NCBI GenBank assembly: GCA_965208965.1
Contig: OZ242384.1
Span: 5,487,183-5,551,182 of the forward strand
Source: Bin5 sp965208965
GTDB lineage: Bacteria > Chloroflexota > Anaerolineae > Caldilineales > Caldilineaceae
DNA: 64,000 nucleotides
Direction: 5' to 3'
Shown: one piece after another, positions 29,005 through 37,589 of the stretch
Layout of the letters: the number at the start of each line of letters is the position of its first letter
Numbering within the stretch: position 1 is the stretch's first letter
The notes under the pieces: generated by a model
Told to the model about the DNA's origin: nothing
Database searches by the model: none
What the model saw: only the letters and a program-made list of their open reading frames with translations
Made by a program: the position numbers and the translations under genes

Positions 29005-29901
29005 CTATGGCAGGCCGGCGATAAGGTCTTTCAGACTTGCAAATGTTTGGCGTGTGTTGGCAGCCTTGTCCTGCCCGTCGGCCTGCCAGTGCGTTTCAAC
29101 TGTATAGGTATCGACCGGCTCGTTTTGCAGCAGAGTGAGATGGGCCTGCCAGTCGGTTCCGCCATCGCCGATGCGCGCCCAAGCGGTCAGGCCATTGCCC
29201 TCGTCGAGCACAACTGCATCCTTGCAGTGAATATCGACAATGTGGCCTTTCACCTGCTGATAGCCGACTGCCGGGTCTTCGCCGGCGACGAAGGCGTTGG
29301 CAGGATCCCAGATAATTTTAAGATTCGGCATTTGCACGGCGTCCAGCACAAGCCGCATGTTGCCACCGGTATTGGCGTATAGAGAGCGGGCATTTTCCAA
29401 GGCCAACACCAGTCCTTCATCCTGTAACCGCTGGCAGGCGGTGCGGATGCCTTTGGCGATCTTGGCCAGAGTTTCCTCATCCAGACCGCCACCGTCCGGG
29501 GAGCGGGGCGAAGGGTTGTCACCGCCTACATCCCGTGTAAAGCCGAACGTGCGAATGTTGGGCGCCTTGAATTTATGGGCAATGGTGATGAAGCGCTCCA
29601 GGCGTTCCATGTGCTCTTGAAAGAGAACATGGCTCTCCATCCCGTCCAGGGAGAGATTGGCCAGAGTGAATGGCCTGAAGAACATCCCACAGACCAGATG
29701 GGTGCGCAGGCCGTTCTCCTCGGTGAGCCGCTGTGCCCGATCCAACTCCGAGTCGGTCAGCTCGTGGATCGACTTGCCCCATAGGTTGTGCAACTCCACG
29801 TAGGACATACCCTCCTCGCGGGCGATCGAACAGGCACGCGCAAAGTCCTGATCGATCTCATCGGTAACGACCCCGAATTCGTACCGTTTCATAGCGGACA
29901 T
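29005..29901 (-). CDS. Sugar phosphate isomerase/epimerase family TIM barrel
   Basis: This 298-aa AP-endonuclease-2-type TIM barrel has metal-site candidates E in LALENAR, D in IIWDPANAF, H in HIVDIHCKD and E in YTVETHW. Such proteins isomerise or epimerise sugars and inositol intermediates (IolE, hydroxypyruvate isomerase and related). It is the last gene of the sugar ABC operon, 24 nt after an amidohydrolase. A second, divergent member of the same superfamily lies two genes upstream, so they probably act on successive intermediates. Confidence 0.85.
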   Translation of the reverse strand: MSAMKRYEFGVVTDEIDQDFARACSIAREEGMSYVELHNLWGKSIHELTDSELDRAQRLTEENGLRTHLVCGMFFRPFTLANLSLDGMESHVLFQEHMERLERFITIAHKFKAPNIRTFGFTRDVGGDNPSPRSPDGGGLDEETLAKIAKGIRTACQRLQDEGLVLALENARSLYANTGGNMRLVLDAVQMPNLKIIWDPANAFVAGEDPAVGYQQVKGHIVDIHCKDAVVLDEGNGLTAWARIGDGGTDWQAHLTLLQNEPVDTYTVETHWQADGQDKAANTRQTFASLKDLIAGLP

Positions 29902-29925
29902 TTCACTCTCTCAGTCGGTGATCTT

Positions 29926-30933
29926 CTATAGATGGTTCGTCAACCCAAAGAGCGTTGCCGCGGTCTTGCCGCAGATCTGCTCTTTCTCTTCATCTGACAG
30001 ATGGGGATTGGCCAGTACCTCCGCCACAGGGCCGCCAATAGGCCCCATATCGAAGGGATAGTCGCTGCCGATCAACACATGATCGGCACCGACCATATCC
30101 ACCAGATAGCGCAAGGCCAAAGGGTGAAAAGACATGCAGTCGAAGTAGACCTGTCTCAGATAGTGACTGGGTTGATGCGGAATAGCGCCGGCACACTCTT
30201 GGGAGCGCACCTTATAGCCGTGATCCATACGCCCAACAACATAGGGAAAGACGCCGCCGGCATGGGCAAAAATGATTTTCAGATTCGGCCATCGTTCCAG
30301 AATGCCGCCGTATATTACTGATGCAATGGCCAGGCCAGTCTCTGCCACCATGCCCAGCAAATTGTGCAGGTAGTATTCCTGCATTCGCTCCTCCCCCGCA
30401 GGGATATACGGGTGGATGAATACGGGCGCGTTCAGTTCCGCAAATGTCTCGAAAAGAGGGAAATAGTCAGGATGATTCAGATTTTTTCCGCCTACATTGG
30501 AGCCGATCTGAAAGCCATGCAATTCGAGTTCATTAATCGCTCGTTTTGCTTCAGCAACGGACGCGGCAATGTCCTGCAGCGGAACCGTCGCCAGCCCCAG
30601 AAACCGCTCGGGATATTCGGCCACCCGTTCAGCGATGCTCTCATTCAAGCGCGATGCCAGTTCCCTGGCCGCGCCGGCCTCTGCCCAGTAAGAAAGCGTG
30701 GGGGGCGCGGAGGAGATGGCCGCCATCGAAATTTGCGCGCTGCCCATATCAGCCATCATCTGCTCGGCCGCGTAGAAGTCCGGCGTCAGCGGGTGATCGA
30801 AGTTGCCCGGGCAAACCAGATGCTCCTGGCCATCAGCACGCCGCTCAATTCTGGATTGGAGGGTGTTCGGACCACGGGCCGCGTCCAAAAATGCTTTGGG
30901 AAAGAAGTGGCAATGGACATCGAGGGAGAACAT
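29926..30933 (-). CDS. Metal-dependent amidohydrolase family protein (ACMSD-like)
   Basis: The 335-aa amidohydrolase_2 protein has HxH at DVHCHFF (residues 5-11), H in FIHPYIP, H in IIFAHAGG and D in LIGSDYPFD, the complete metal and catalytic set. ACMSD-like members decarboxylate or hydrolyse carboxylated ring compounds, including lactones of sugar acids. Within a sugar-uptake operon a lactonase or decarboxylase step is more likely than aromatic degradation; this is inference. Upstream is an isomerase gene 59 nt away. Confidence 0.87.
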   Translation of the reverse strand: MFSLDVHCHFFPKAFLDAARGPNTLQSRIERRADGQEHLVCPGNFDHPLTPDFYAAEQMMADMGSAQISMAAISSAPPTLSYWAEAGAARELASRLNESIAERVAEYPERFLGLATVPLQDIAASVAEAKRAINELELHGFQIGSNVGGKNLNHPDYFPLFETFAELNAPVFIHPYIPAGEERMQEYYLHNLLGMVAETGLAIASVIYGGILERWPNLKIIFAHAGGVFPYVVGRMDHGYKVRSQECAGAIPHQPSHYLRQVYFDCMSFHPLALRYLVDMVGADHVLIGSDYPFDMGPIGGPVAEVLANPHLSDEEKEQICGKTAATLFGLTNHL

Positions 30934-30992
30934 TTATCAGATCTCAGCTAAAGAACTGTTGACCGTGCAACGTGAGATGCGCTTGTTGCACT

Positions 30993-31844
30993 TTACGTTT
31001 CAGTCATTTTTTTGCTTTTGAGGAAGGACAGGCTCTCATTCGCCAGCGCGTAAGGGCTTTCGGCCAAGGGACGCCAAAGGCATGTCGCGCCCGCCAGCTC
31101 CGGAATGACCGCGTTGAAGGACTCCACCACCAGCCAACCACTGTATTGGACATCTGCCAACGCCTGAAATGTCCCGGTCCAATCCACCTGTCCGCTACCG
31201 ACTGCCCCGCGATCGTTTTCGCTGCAGTGGAAATGTTTGATATGCATTCCGGCCCGGCGGATGGCGTCCGGCGTAGACTTTTCCTCAATGTGCATGTGGA
31301 AGGTATCCAGCAATAGGCCCACGGACGGCTGGTCCACCGCATTCATCAGGCGGACGCCATCCTGAACGGTATTGAGCATGAACGTCTCGAAGCGGTTTAG
31401 CGGCTCGAGCGCAAGCGTCACGCCCTCAGCCGAGGCAACGGCGCCGACCTCCTGTAGAGATCGGACACAGTTGTCAAATTCCTGGCTGGTGAATCCCCGT
31501 CCCCGCAGTTCACCGACAGGCACGGCCATCGGTCCGCACAGGAGATCCGCCCCCAGGGCAGACGCGGCGCGCACAACGTTCTGCAGCCAAGCCACCCCTT
31601 GCGTCCGGCGCTCGTCATCGATCAGGCTGAGTCCTTGGGCCATCGCTGTGGACGCGGTGCAGGCCAGACCACTGTTCACGCAAGCCTGGCGGATAGCGAT
31701 CAAGTCAAGGGTTACTGGATCGAAGATGGGAAGTTCAACGCCGTTGTAGCCCATTTCGCTGATAATCGGGAAAAGGGCCATCTCGTCGGCGTCGATCCTA
31801 CCACTCCACACCATCAGATGAACACCGAGCTGGCGGCTGTTCAT
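30993..31844 (-). CDS. Sugar phosphate isomerase/epimerase (ketose 3-epimerase-like)
   Basis: The 283-aa TIM barrel resembles D-tagatose/D-psicose 3-epimerases. The four metal/catalytic positions appear as E in LALEPLNRFE, D in LLLDTFHMHIEE, H in HIKHFHCSEND and E in WLVVESFN, spaced as in that family. It would interconvert ketoses or related sugars. It starts 9 nt after the permease stop, with AAGGA upstream, so it is co-translated with the transporter. Confidence 0.88.
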   Translation of the reverse strand: MNSRQLGVHLMVWSGRIDADEMALFPIISEMGYNGVELPIFDPVTLDLIAIRQACVNSGLACTASTAMAQGLSLIDDERRTQGVAWLQNVVRAASALGADLLCGPMAVPVGELRGRGFTSQEFDNCVRSLQEVGAVASAEGVTLALEPLNRFETFMLNTVQDGVRLMNAVDQPSVGLLLDTFHMHIEEKSTPDAIRRAGMHIKHFHCSENDRGAVGSGQVDWTGTFQALADVQYSGWLVVESFNAVIPELAGATCLWRPLAESPYALANESLSFLKSKKMTET

Positions 31845-31853
31845 GAGACGTCC

Positions 31854-32699
31854 TTATCCTTTCAGCCCGGTAAGGACGATCCCTTCGACGAAGGCCCGCT
31901 GCGCGAGAAAATAGACAATGATGACCGGCAGCACCATCAGAGTGGCCAGCACCATCACGTAGTGGGTCCAATCGAGGCCGCTCTCGAAGTGTTGGAGTGC
32001 GTTCAGTCCTAAGGCCAGGGTAAACATATCTCGTTTATGCAGATAAATGAGCGGCGCCAGAAAATCGTTCCAATTGTAAAGGAGGGACAACACGAGAACG
32101 ACCGTCAGCGCAGGCCGGGCCAAAGGAAGAATGATCTGGGCAAAGATACGAGGACGACTGGCCCCGTCAATGCGAGCCGCGTCTTCCAACTCCAGGGGAA
32201 TTGTGCGGAAGAACTGGCGCAACAGAAAGATCGTAATCGGGCCGCCAAACCAGTCCGGAACAATCAGGGGTAGATAGGTCCCGATCCAGCCCAGGCGTGT
32301 GAACAGAATGTAGACGGGAATCATCGTCACGACGTACGGCAGCATCACAGTCGAGAGGATCAACCCAAACATTATGTCCCGCCCTTTGAAACGCAGCCGG
32401 GCAAAGCTATAGGCAGCCATGGAGGAGCTGAGTATAACGCCCACCGTGGAAAAGATCGTGACAATCATTGTGTTGGCTGTATAGCGCACGACCGCCACTA
32501 CCTCGAACACTTCCCGATAGTTTGACCAGCGGACCGGATCGGGTATCCACTTAGGCGGAAAGACATAGATCTCATGGGGCGCTTTCAATGAAGAAGAAAG
32601 CAGCCAAAAGAAGGGAATCAGCATAAATGCGCTACCACCGGCCAGCGCCAGATGAATCAGAAAACGACTGGCAGTGTGCCTGATACGGTAAGCGGTCAC
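31854..32699 (-). CDS. Sugar ABC transporter permease, MalG type
   Basis: The start chosen is GTG 32697-32699, overlapping the upstream permease stop as GTGA, with AAGGGG before it; a longer reading overlaps that gene by 37 nt. The 281-aa protein has six predicted membrane helices and the EAA loop LELEDAARIDGASRPRIFAQIILPLARP, typical of carbohydrate uptake CUT1 permeases. It forms the channel together with the MalF-type gene. No ATPase gene follows. Confidence 0.92.
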   Translation of the reverse strand: MTAYRIRHTASRFLIHLALAGGSAFMLIPFFWLLSSSLKAPHEIYVFPPKWIPDPVRWSNYREVFEVVAVVRYTANTMIVTIFSTVGVILSSSMAAYSFARLRFKGRDIMFGLILSTVMLPYVVTMIPVYILFTRLGWIGTYLPLIVPDWFGGPITIFLLRQFFRTIPLELEDAARIDGASRPRIFAQIILPLARPALTVVLVLSLLYNWNDFLAPLIYLHKRDMFTLALGLNALQHFESGLDWTHYVMVLATLMVLPVIIVYFLAQRAFVEGIVLTGLKG

Positions 32700-33670
32700 G
32701 AGCCGCCCCCTTCTGTTTCGTAATAGACCCAACGCCGCTGACTGTAGAAAAGGATAATCGTCAGCAGCATTACCACGAGGAAGAGAATCCAGGCCATTGC
32801 TGATGCGTAGCCGTTTCGAAAGTATCCGAAGGCGTTGCGAAACATGTACAGCACATAAAAGAGCGCGGCGTTGTCCGGTCCTGCAGAGGAGGCAGATGGA
32901 TTCGATACAAACAGGACATAGGCCACACCGAAGACCTGAAAGCTATTGATGACCGTCACAATCAACTGGTAGAAGATAATCGAAGAAGTGAGGGGCAGGG
33001 TCACATGGCGGAACCTGGCCCAGAGGTTGGCCCCATCCACTTCCGCGGCTTCGTAAAACGTGCGGGGTACACTGGTAATCGAAGCCAGAAAAATGAGCAC
33101 AGAGTTGCCCAGCCCCCACAGACCGATAAAGACAATGGATGGCACGATCCAGTCCGGATCGGTCAGCCAACGGGGCGCGGGCAGGCCCAGCACCTTGAGT
33201 GGATAGTTGATCGGCCCGAACTCCGGATTCAGGCCCCAACGCCAGATGGTGGCGCTGGCGACCACAGGCACCACTGACGGCAGATACCATAGAGTGCGAT
33301 AGGATGTGATCCCCCGCACATTGCGGCTCATCAGGAGAGCAATGGCGTAGGCAAAAGTGAGGGAGAGAGGCACAAAGAGAGAGACATACCACAAGGTCAC
33401 CTCAATGGATCGCAGCCACAGAGCGTCATTGACCAGCTTGGTGTAGTTGGCGAATCCGATCCACTTGGGGGCGGTGATGATTTCGTATTTCGTGAAGCTC
33501 AGATAGAAGCTGGCGAACACCGGACCGAGGCGAAAAAACAGCAGCCCCAATACGGCTGGAACGATAAACAGCCAGCCAAAAAATGTCTCTTCGAAGCTGA
33601 GGCGATGGAAAAAGCGCAGACCTCGATCGGTCTGCGCGGCGGGTGTAGATTGAGCAGGTGAAGATTGCAT
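32696..33670 (-). CDS. Sugar ABC transporter permease, MalF type
   Basis: This 324-aa CUT1 permease has a cytoplasmic N-terminus, the first membrane helix (FIVPAVLGLLFFRLGPVFAS) and an EAA-loop variant (YEAAEVDGANLWARFRHVTLPLT). The ATG at 33668-33670 abuts the TAA of the binding-protein gene (TAAATG), so translation is coupled. Confidence 0.92.
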   Translation of the reverse strand: MQSSPAQSTPAAQTDRGLRFFHRLSFEETFFGWLFIVPAVLGLLFFRLGPVFASFYLSFTKYEIITAPKWIGFANYTKLVNDALWLRSIEVTLWYVSLFVPLSLTFAYAIALLMSRNVRGITSYRTLWYLPSVVPVVASATIWRWGLNPEFGPINYPLKVLGLPAPRWLTDPDWIVPSIVFIGLWGLGNSVLIFLASITSVPRTFYEAAEVDGANLWARFRHVTLPLTSSIIFYQLIVTVINSFQVFGVAYVLFVSNPSASSAGPDNAALFYVLYMFRNAFGYFRNGYASAMAWILFLVVMLLTIILFYSQRRWVYYETEGGGS

Positions 33671-35041
33671 TTAGGAGATTTCACCAGTTTGCAGGATATG
33701 TTCAGAGCCCTGGCGCACCTCTGTGGCGACATCTTCCCAGCGTATATCACCGATCCAAAGTTGGTCCAGGTACGGTCCCCAGTAATCCAGCATCGTCTGA
33801 TACCAGCCACCGTAGTAAGAACCGATGGTGTCCCCGGGCCAGCGGAAGGTAGCCTGATCCTCGAACGCGTCATAGAACGCCTGGCGGTACTTCATTTCCG
33901 GCGGTGACTCATTGTTCAGGAACTGTTCGCGCAGATCTTTACGGGTCGGCTGCTGCATACCCAGATCGACAAGAATCTGCTGCCCTGCGTTGCTGAGGCA
34001 AGCCCAGGAGATGAAATCGTAGGATTCCTGGGGATAGTCAGTCTGGGAGAAAACGCATAGGGGCGAGTAGTGGCCGTAGGAAGTCTTCGTTTTGTTATAC
34101 GGTACCGGGAATGTGCCCCAGTTGACGCCAGCCTGGTTGATGCGGCCCAATGACCAGACGCCGATGTGCTGCATGGCTACGTTGCCGGCCTGCAGGCTGG
34201 TCTCGCCAGCGGCTTCGTATGCCGGCGATGGATTCACAAAGTGTTTCAAACCCAAATCCGCCAACCAGTTCATCGCCTCAATGAATTCATCCGAATCCAT
34301 GGGCATCGTGCCGTCGTCAGCGATTATCTCCGCGTCATTGCCCCAAATGTACGTTGGCCGACCGTGACCAAAGCCAGCCCTGAGGCCGTACTGACGCACC
34401 CGGGCCGGATCGAAATCAGAATCGCTGGCTGAATTGTCGTCCAAGTCGAAGGTGAGAACCTTGGCGAGTTCGACAATTTCGGCCCATGTCATCCATGCAT
34501 CCGGCTCTGGATGCGGAACGCCAACCTCGTCGAACAAGTCAATATTGAACGCCATGAGCATCGCGCCGCTATCCCAGGGGATGCCCCAGCGAGCGCCGTC
34601 GTAGGTTTGGGCAATCCAGACGTTTTCGACATAGTCGTCTTCACTAAAATCAGGATCCGCCTCGAAATACGGCTCAAGATTGGTCGTCACACCCTTGCGT
34701 GTGAGGGGGCCGGTGGTGCGGTTGGCGTCAAACCACATGTCCGGTCCAGTACCGGCGGAAATCATGATCAGCAGGGCTTCCTGATGGGAGGCGCCGGCCA
34801 CCGCGTTAATCTCGAACTCGATATTGGGGTTGGACTCCCTGTACAAAGACATCTGCTGGTCCATGACGTTCTCGATGAACTGACCGCCCCGGTTAAAGAA
34901 GTTCAGGGTAGTTGGCTCTGCGGATGCGCCTGTACCGGTGCCGGCCGGCACCGGCGGCGCGCACGCGGCTAACGCGGCGACTGCCGTGCTGCCCGCGGCC
35001 AATTGTAAAAGGCTTCTTCGACTCATTTCTTTTCGCTGCAC
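33671..35041 (-). CDS. Sugar ABC transporter substrate-binding protein, Tat-type lipoprotein
   Basis: The 456-aa protein starts at GTG 35041 with AGGAGG 6 nt upstream. Its N-terminus has a twin-arginine motif (SRRSLLQLAAG) followed by lipobox LAAC (Cys 27), so it is probably exported folded and lipidated. The rest is an SBP_bac_1 (MalE-like) fold: NPNIEFEINAV, DMWFDANR, YDGARWGIPWDSGAMLMAFN, GNVAMQHIGVW. It is the first gene of a six-gene operon for uptake and processing of an unidentified sugar. Confidence 0.92.
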   Translation of the reverse strand: MQRKEMSRRSLLQLAAGSTAVAALAACAPPVPAGTGTGASAEPTTLNFFNRGGQFIENVMDQQMSLYRESNPNIEFEINAVAGASHQEALLIMISAGTGPDMWFDANRTTGPLTRKGVTTNLEPYFEADPDFSEDDYVENVWIAQTYDGARWGIPWDSGAMLMAFNIDLFDEVGVPHPEPDAWMTWAEIVELAKVLTFDLDDNSASDSDFDPARVRQYGLRAGFGHGRPTYIWGNDAEIIADDGTMPMDSDEFIEAMNWLADLGLKHFVNPSPAYEAAGETSLQAGNVAMQHIGVWSLGRINQAGVNWGTFPVPYNKTKTSYGHYSPLCVFSQTDYPQESYDFISWACLSNAGQQILVDLGMQQPTRKDLREQFLNNESPPEMKYRQAFYDAFEDQATFRWPGDTIGSYYGGWYQTMLDYWGPYLDQLWIGDIRWEDVATEVRQGSEHILQTGEIS

Positions 35042-35826
35042 AGTTTTCCTCCTGGGAATGTGATGGATTGACCGTAAAAGGATGAACCGCGTTCACTTCG
35101 TTAGAAAGATGAACACGAAGGAACTGCTCTTGGAGAATATTGCTGCCATGCTATGCTGAACGACAAGGATTGGCTGCGAACTGATAACTCATGTTACGCG
35201 GGCGAGGCGTCAATACGCACTGGGCCCAACTGACACAAGGCAGCGACTGCGAAACATCAGTTGCAAATGCTCTTTCTGGCGGAACGATGCGGGAGAAACA
35301 ACCAGGTTGCTGGAATCGTCTTCAAGACAGAGTCAGATTATAGCAGGCCGACAGATTCATGCCAAAATTTATTGGTTGTCCGGGGGCAAACTACCCAGCT
35401 TGTTGGGGAGATATGGTTGACCAGATGTGGCTTCAGTCTGGCCGATTGGCTGGCTCTAGTTGACGGAAAATAAATTGGCATGCGGCTGTTGGGATAGGAG
35501 GCCAAGGGGTGTGCAGTCCAAAATGGGGGCGAGATCCAGGCTGCCTCTGGGGAGTTTAACCAGGATCCACAGCCCGCTACTCTGGAGAATCCCAAATCTG
35601 TGATGCACTCAAAAATTGGACGCGTTTCATATATATGTGCAGGCAACCAGGCATCGGGCGTTCCCTTCCGGCTCAATTCTGGAAACCTGTAAAAAACCTA
35701 TACAAAACCTGTACAATCTCGGCAGACCACCAACCGCGAACCACCGCATTTCCGCGCCGATTTTGCAGCCAAAATCAGCTCGAAAACACGCTCACGCGAC
35801 ACCTCCATTTTCCCCGATTTTGCATG

Positions 35827-35921
35827 AAAGTGATGCATCCCTATTGATGCATCTCTTTCGCACCGTTATTCGCCCTTTTTCTCTCTGGTCAGGACCCCAA
35901 TATCCAGTAATGCATCACTTT
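35827..35921. repeat. 12-bp inverted repeat AAAGTGATGCAT / ATGCATCACTTT
   Basis: Left arm 35827-35838, right arm 35910-35921, exact over 12 bp, 71 bp apart. A third partial copy (TTGATGCATCTCTTT) lies between them at about 35844-35858. The spacing is long for a hairpin; repeated binding sites for a regulator are an alternative. Confidence 0.55.
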
Positions 35922-36293
35922 TTGGGAAAATGCAACACTTGCGCGGTCCCCGCCGCAGCGCCGAAAGACCGTCCTTCAGCCATCGAAATGATGAACCGGA
36001 GTCCCTTGGGAAAGCCGTACAGAATCAGCCCAAACGGATATTTCAGACGCCACAGTTGTACCCGTTCCGCGCATCTTCGCCCGCCTCGCAGGGCAACACT
36101 TTCATACGAGTGCATACCATATTAGTGGCGAACTTTCATATATCTCAACGAACAACAACGCGGCCAGCCCGAAATCCGGTCTCCTGCAGCGCCGCCGGCA
36201 GTTCCCGTTCCTCGCTCCTCACGCCTCGCCTTTGTTCACACCCCAAATCTGGACTGCACCCGGCCAAGGAGGGCCGCTTTCTCGATTCAGATG

Positions 36294-36299
36294 TATAAT
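36294..36299 (+). promoter_or_regulatory. Possible moaB -10 box
   Basis: A perfect TATAAT lies about 100 nt before moaB, without a recognisable -35 at 16-18 nt. Confidence 0.3.
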
Positions 36300-36397
36300 G
36301 TTCAGGAGAGTTGAGAGAGCAGAGGCGCCAAGACCCTCTGCGCGCCGCGTAATCTTCGCGCGTCTTCATTAGCATACAGGTGATGAGAGGGTGAAAC

Positions 36398-36919
36398 ATG
36401 AAGAATGGATTGAGCTCCGAAGAGCATCGGCGGCAGGCGGAAGAAGAAAAGGGCAGCATCGCCTTTGCGATTGTGACCGTCTCCGATACACGCACGCCCG
36501 AAACGGACCGCAGCGGCCAGGCAATCCGCCAGATGGCCGAGGCTGAGGGTCACCAGGTGATTGCTTCCCGCATCGTGCCGGATGAGCCGGAACAGGTGTC
36601 GGCCGCTCTGGAAGATTTCAGCGGGAGCGGCGCGCAGGTGATCATCTTCAACGGAGGCACAGGTGTCAGTAAGCGGGACCGCACCTATGACGTCCTGTCG
36701 CAGGCGTTGGAAAAGGAGCTGCCGGGATTCGGTGAGATCTTTCGGATGCTCAGCTACGAGGAGGTGGGGGCGGCGGCGATGCTCAGCCGTGCCACAGCGG
36801 GCACGTATCGGGGCTGTGCGATCATCAGTGTGCCGGGTTCGACCAATGCGGTCAAACTGGCGATGGAGAAGCTGGTATTGCCTGAGATTCAGCATCTAGC
36901 GTGGGAGATTACGCGGTGA
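36398..36919 (+). CDS. moaB: Molybdenum cofactor biosynthesis protein MoaB/Mog family
   Basis: The 173-aa protein belongs to the MoaB/Mog/MoeA-domain family that adenylylates molybdopterin before molybdenum insertion. It shows the AFAIVTVSDTRTPETDRSG N-terminus, the NGGTGVSKRDRTYDVL substrate loop with the key Asp, and SVPGSTNAVKLAMEKLVLPE at the end. In many bacteria MoaB replaces Mog. GAGAGGG precedes the ATG at 36398. No other molybdopterin gene is in the window. Confidence 0.93.
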   Translation: MKNGLSSEEHRRQAEEEKGSIAFAIVTVSDTRTPETDRSGQAIRQMAEAEGHQVIASRIVPDEPEQVSAALEDFSGSGAQVIIFNGGTGVSKRDRTYDVLSQALEKELPGFGEIFRMLSYEEVGAAAMLSRATAGTYRGCAIISVPGSTNAVKLAMEKLVLPEIQHLAWEITR

Positions 36920-37589
36920 CAAGATGCGCGAGCGGGCAGTGAGAGTGGTAACTTGGCAGGAAACCTATAGGGGCCGTAGACATCAGCGATACGGCGTAAA
37001 CTATACTCCTGCTCACAATCTCCCGGAATACGGGTGCCGCTGGCGCATTTCTGGCGCCCGTTAACCGAGTCACCGGAAGTTCTGCGAAGTAACGGCCTCG
37101 CTTTTCTGAAGAAGGCGCTACGCGGCTGAATTGCGTGTGGGCGCAGCAGCCGACCGGCTATCTGATGATCACCCCGGCCAACATCTTGCTCCTGCTATTG
37201 ATCCTCTACGCCCTGTCCAATGTATTTCGCCTGAGCTTCTTTGAGATTACCGATCGGCGCGATCAGCTGGCCGCCTTCGCAGGGCTGAGAAACTTCGTCA
37301 GTCTGAAGGATGACAGCATTTGCCGTTTCGACATGGCAGATACCCTCATTGTCAATCATTTTTTCATAATTTTCATTCTCACTTACAATAGGTAAGCTTC
37401 CCCTGGCACGGAACGTAGTGACCGCAGCCCTCTCATGGGTCTGGTGCAGTGCGCGTTGCGCGTGCTGGAGTTGGTTGAGGCGCATTCCTCCATGCGCTGA
37501 GGCCATTCCCTGAGGGAATGCCTCAATGGCTGTGGAAGTACGGCGGACCATGTAATTTCATCAGTCCCATCCTTTCTAAGGGCTAGACA
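36920..37589. other. 670-nt intergenic stretch
   Basis: A frame at 37135-37395 contains a hydrophobic run but no ribosome-binding site, so it is not called. A near-perfect dyad (GAGGCCATTCCC / GGGAATGCCTC) occurs at 37499-37524, about 65 nt before the next gene, without a T-run. Confidence 0.4.

Larger units (their letters stand above)
35042..36397. other. 1.36-kb region without a supported gene
   Basis: No reading frame has a ribosome-binding site together with recognisable features. The left part must carry the promoter of the sugar operon. At 35.6-35.94 kb TGATGCA/ATGCATCA motifs recur, including an exact 12-bp inverted repeat (listed separately). The region is more AT-rich than its neighbours. 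Confidence 0.5.

Noticed and set aside
37135..37395. 86-codon frame with a hydrophobic N-terminal run.
   Set aside because: Starts at an unsupported GTG, no Shine-Dalgarno, C-terminal half looks non-coding. Could be a small membrane protein, but the evidence is too thin.
37499..37524. Dyad considered as a terminator.
   Set aside because: No T-run on either strand and no gene ends close to it.
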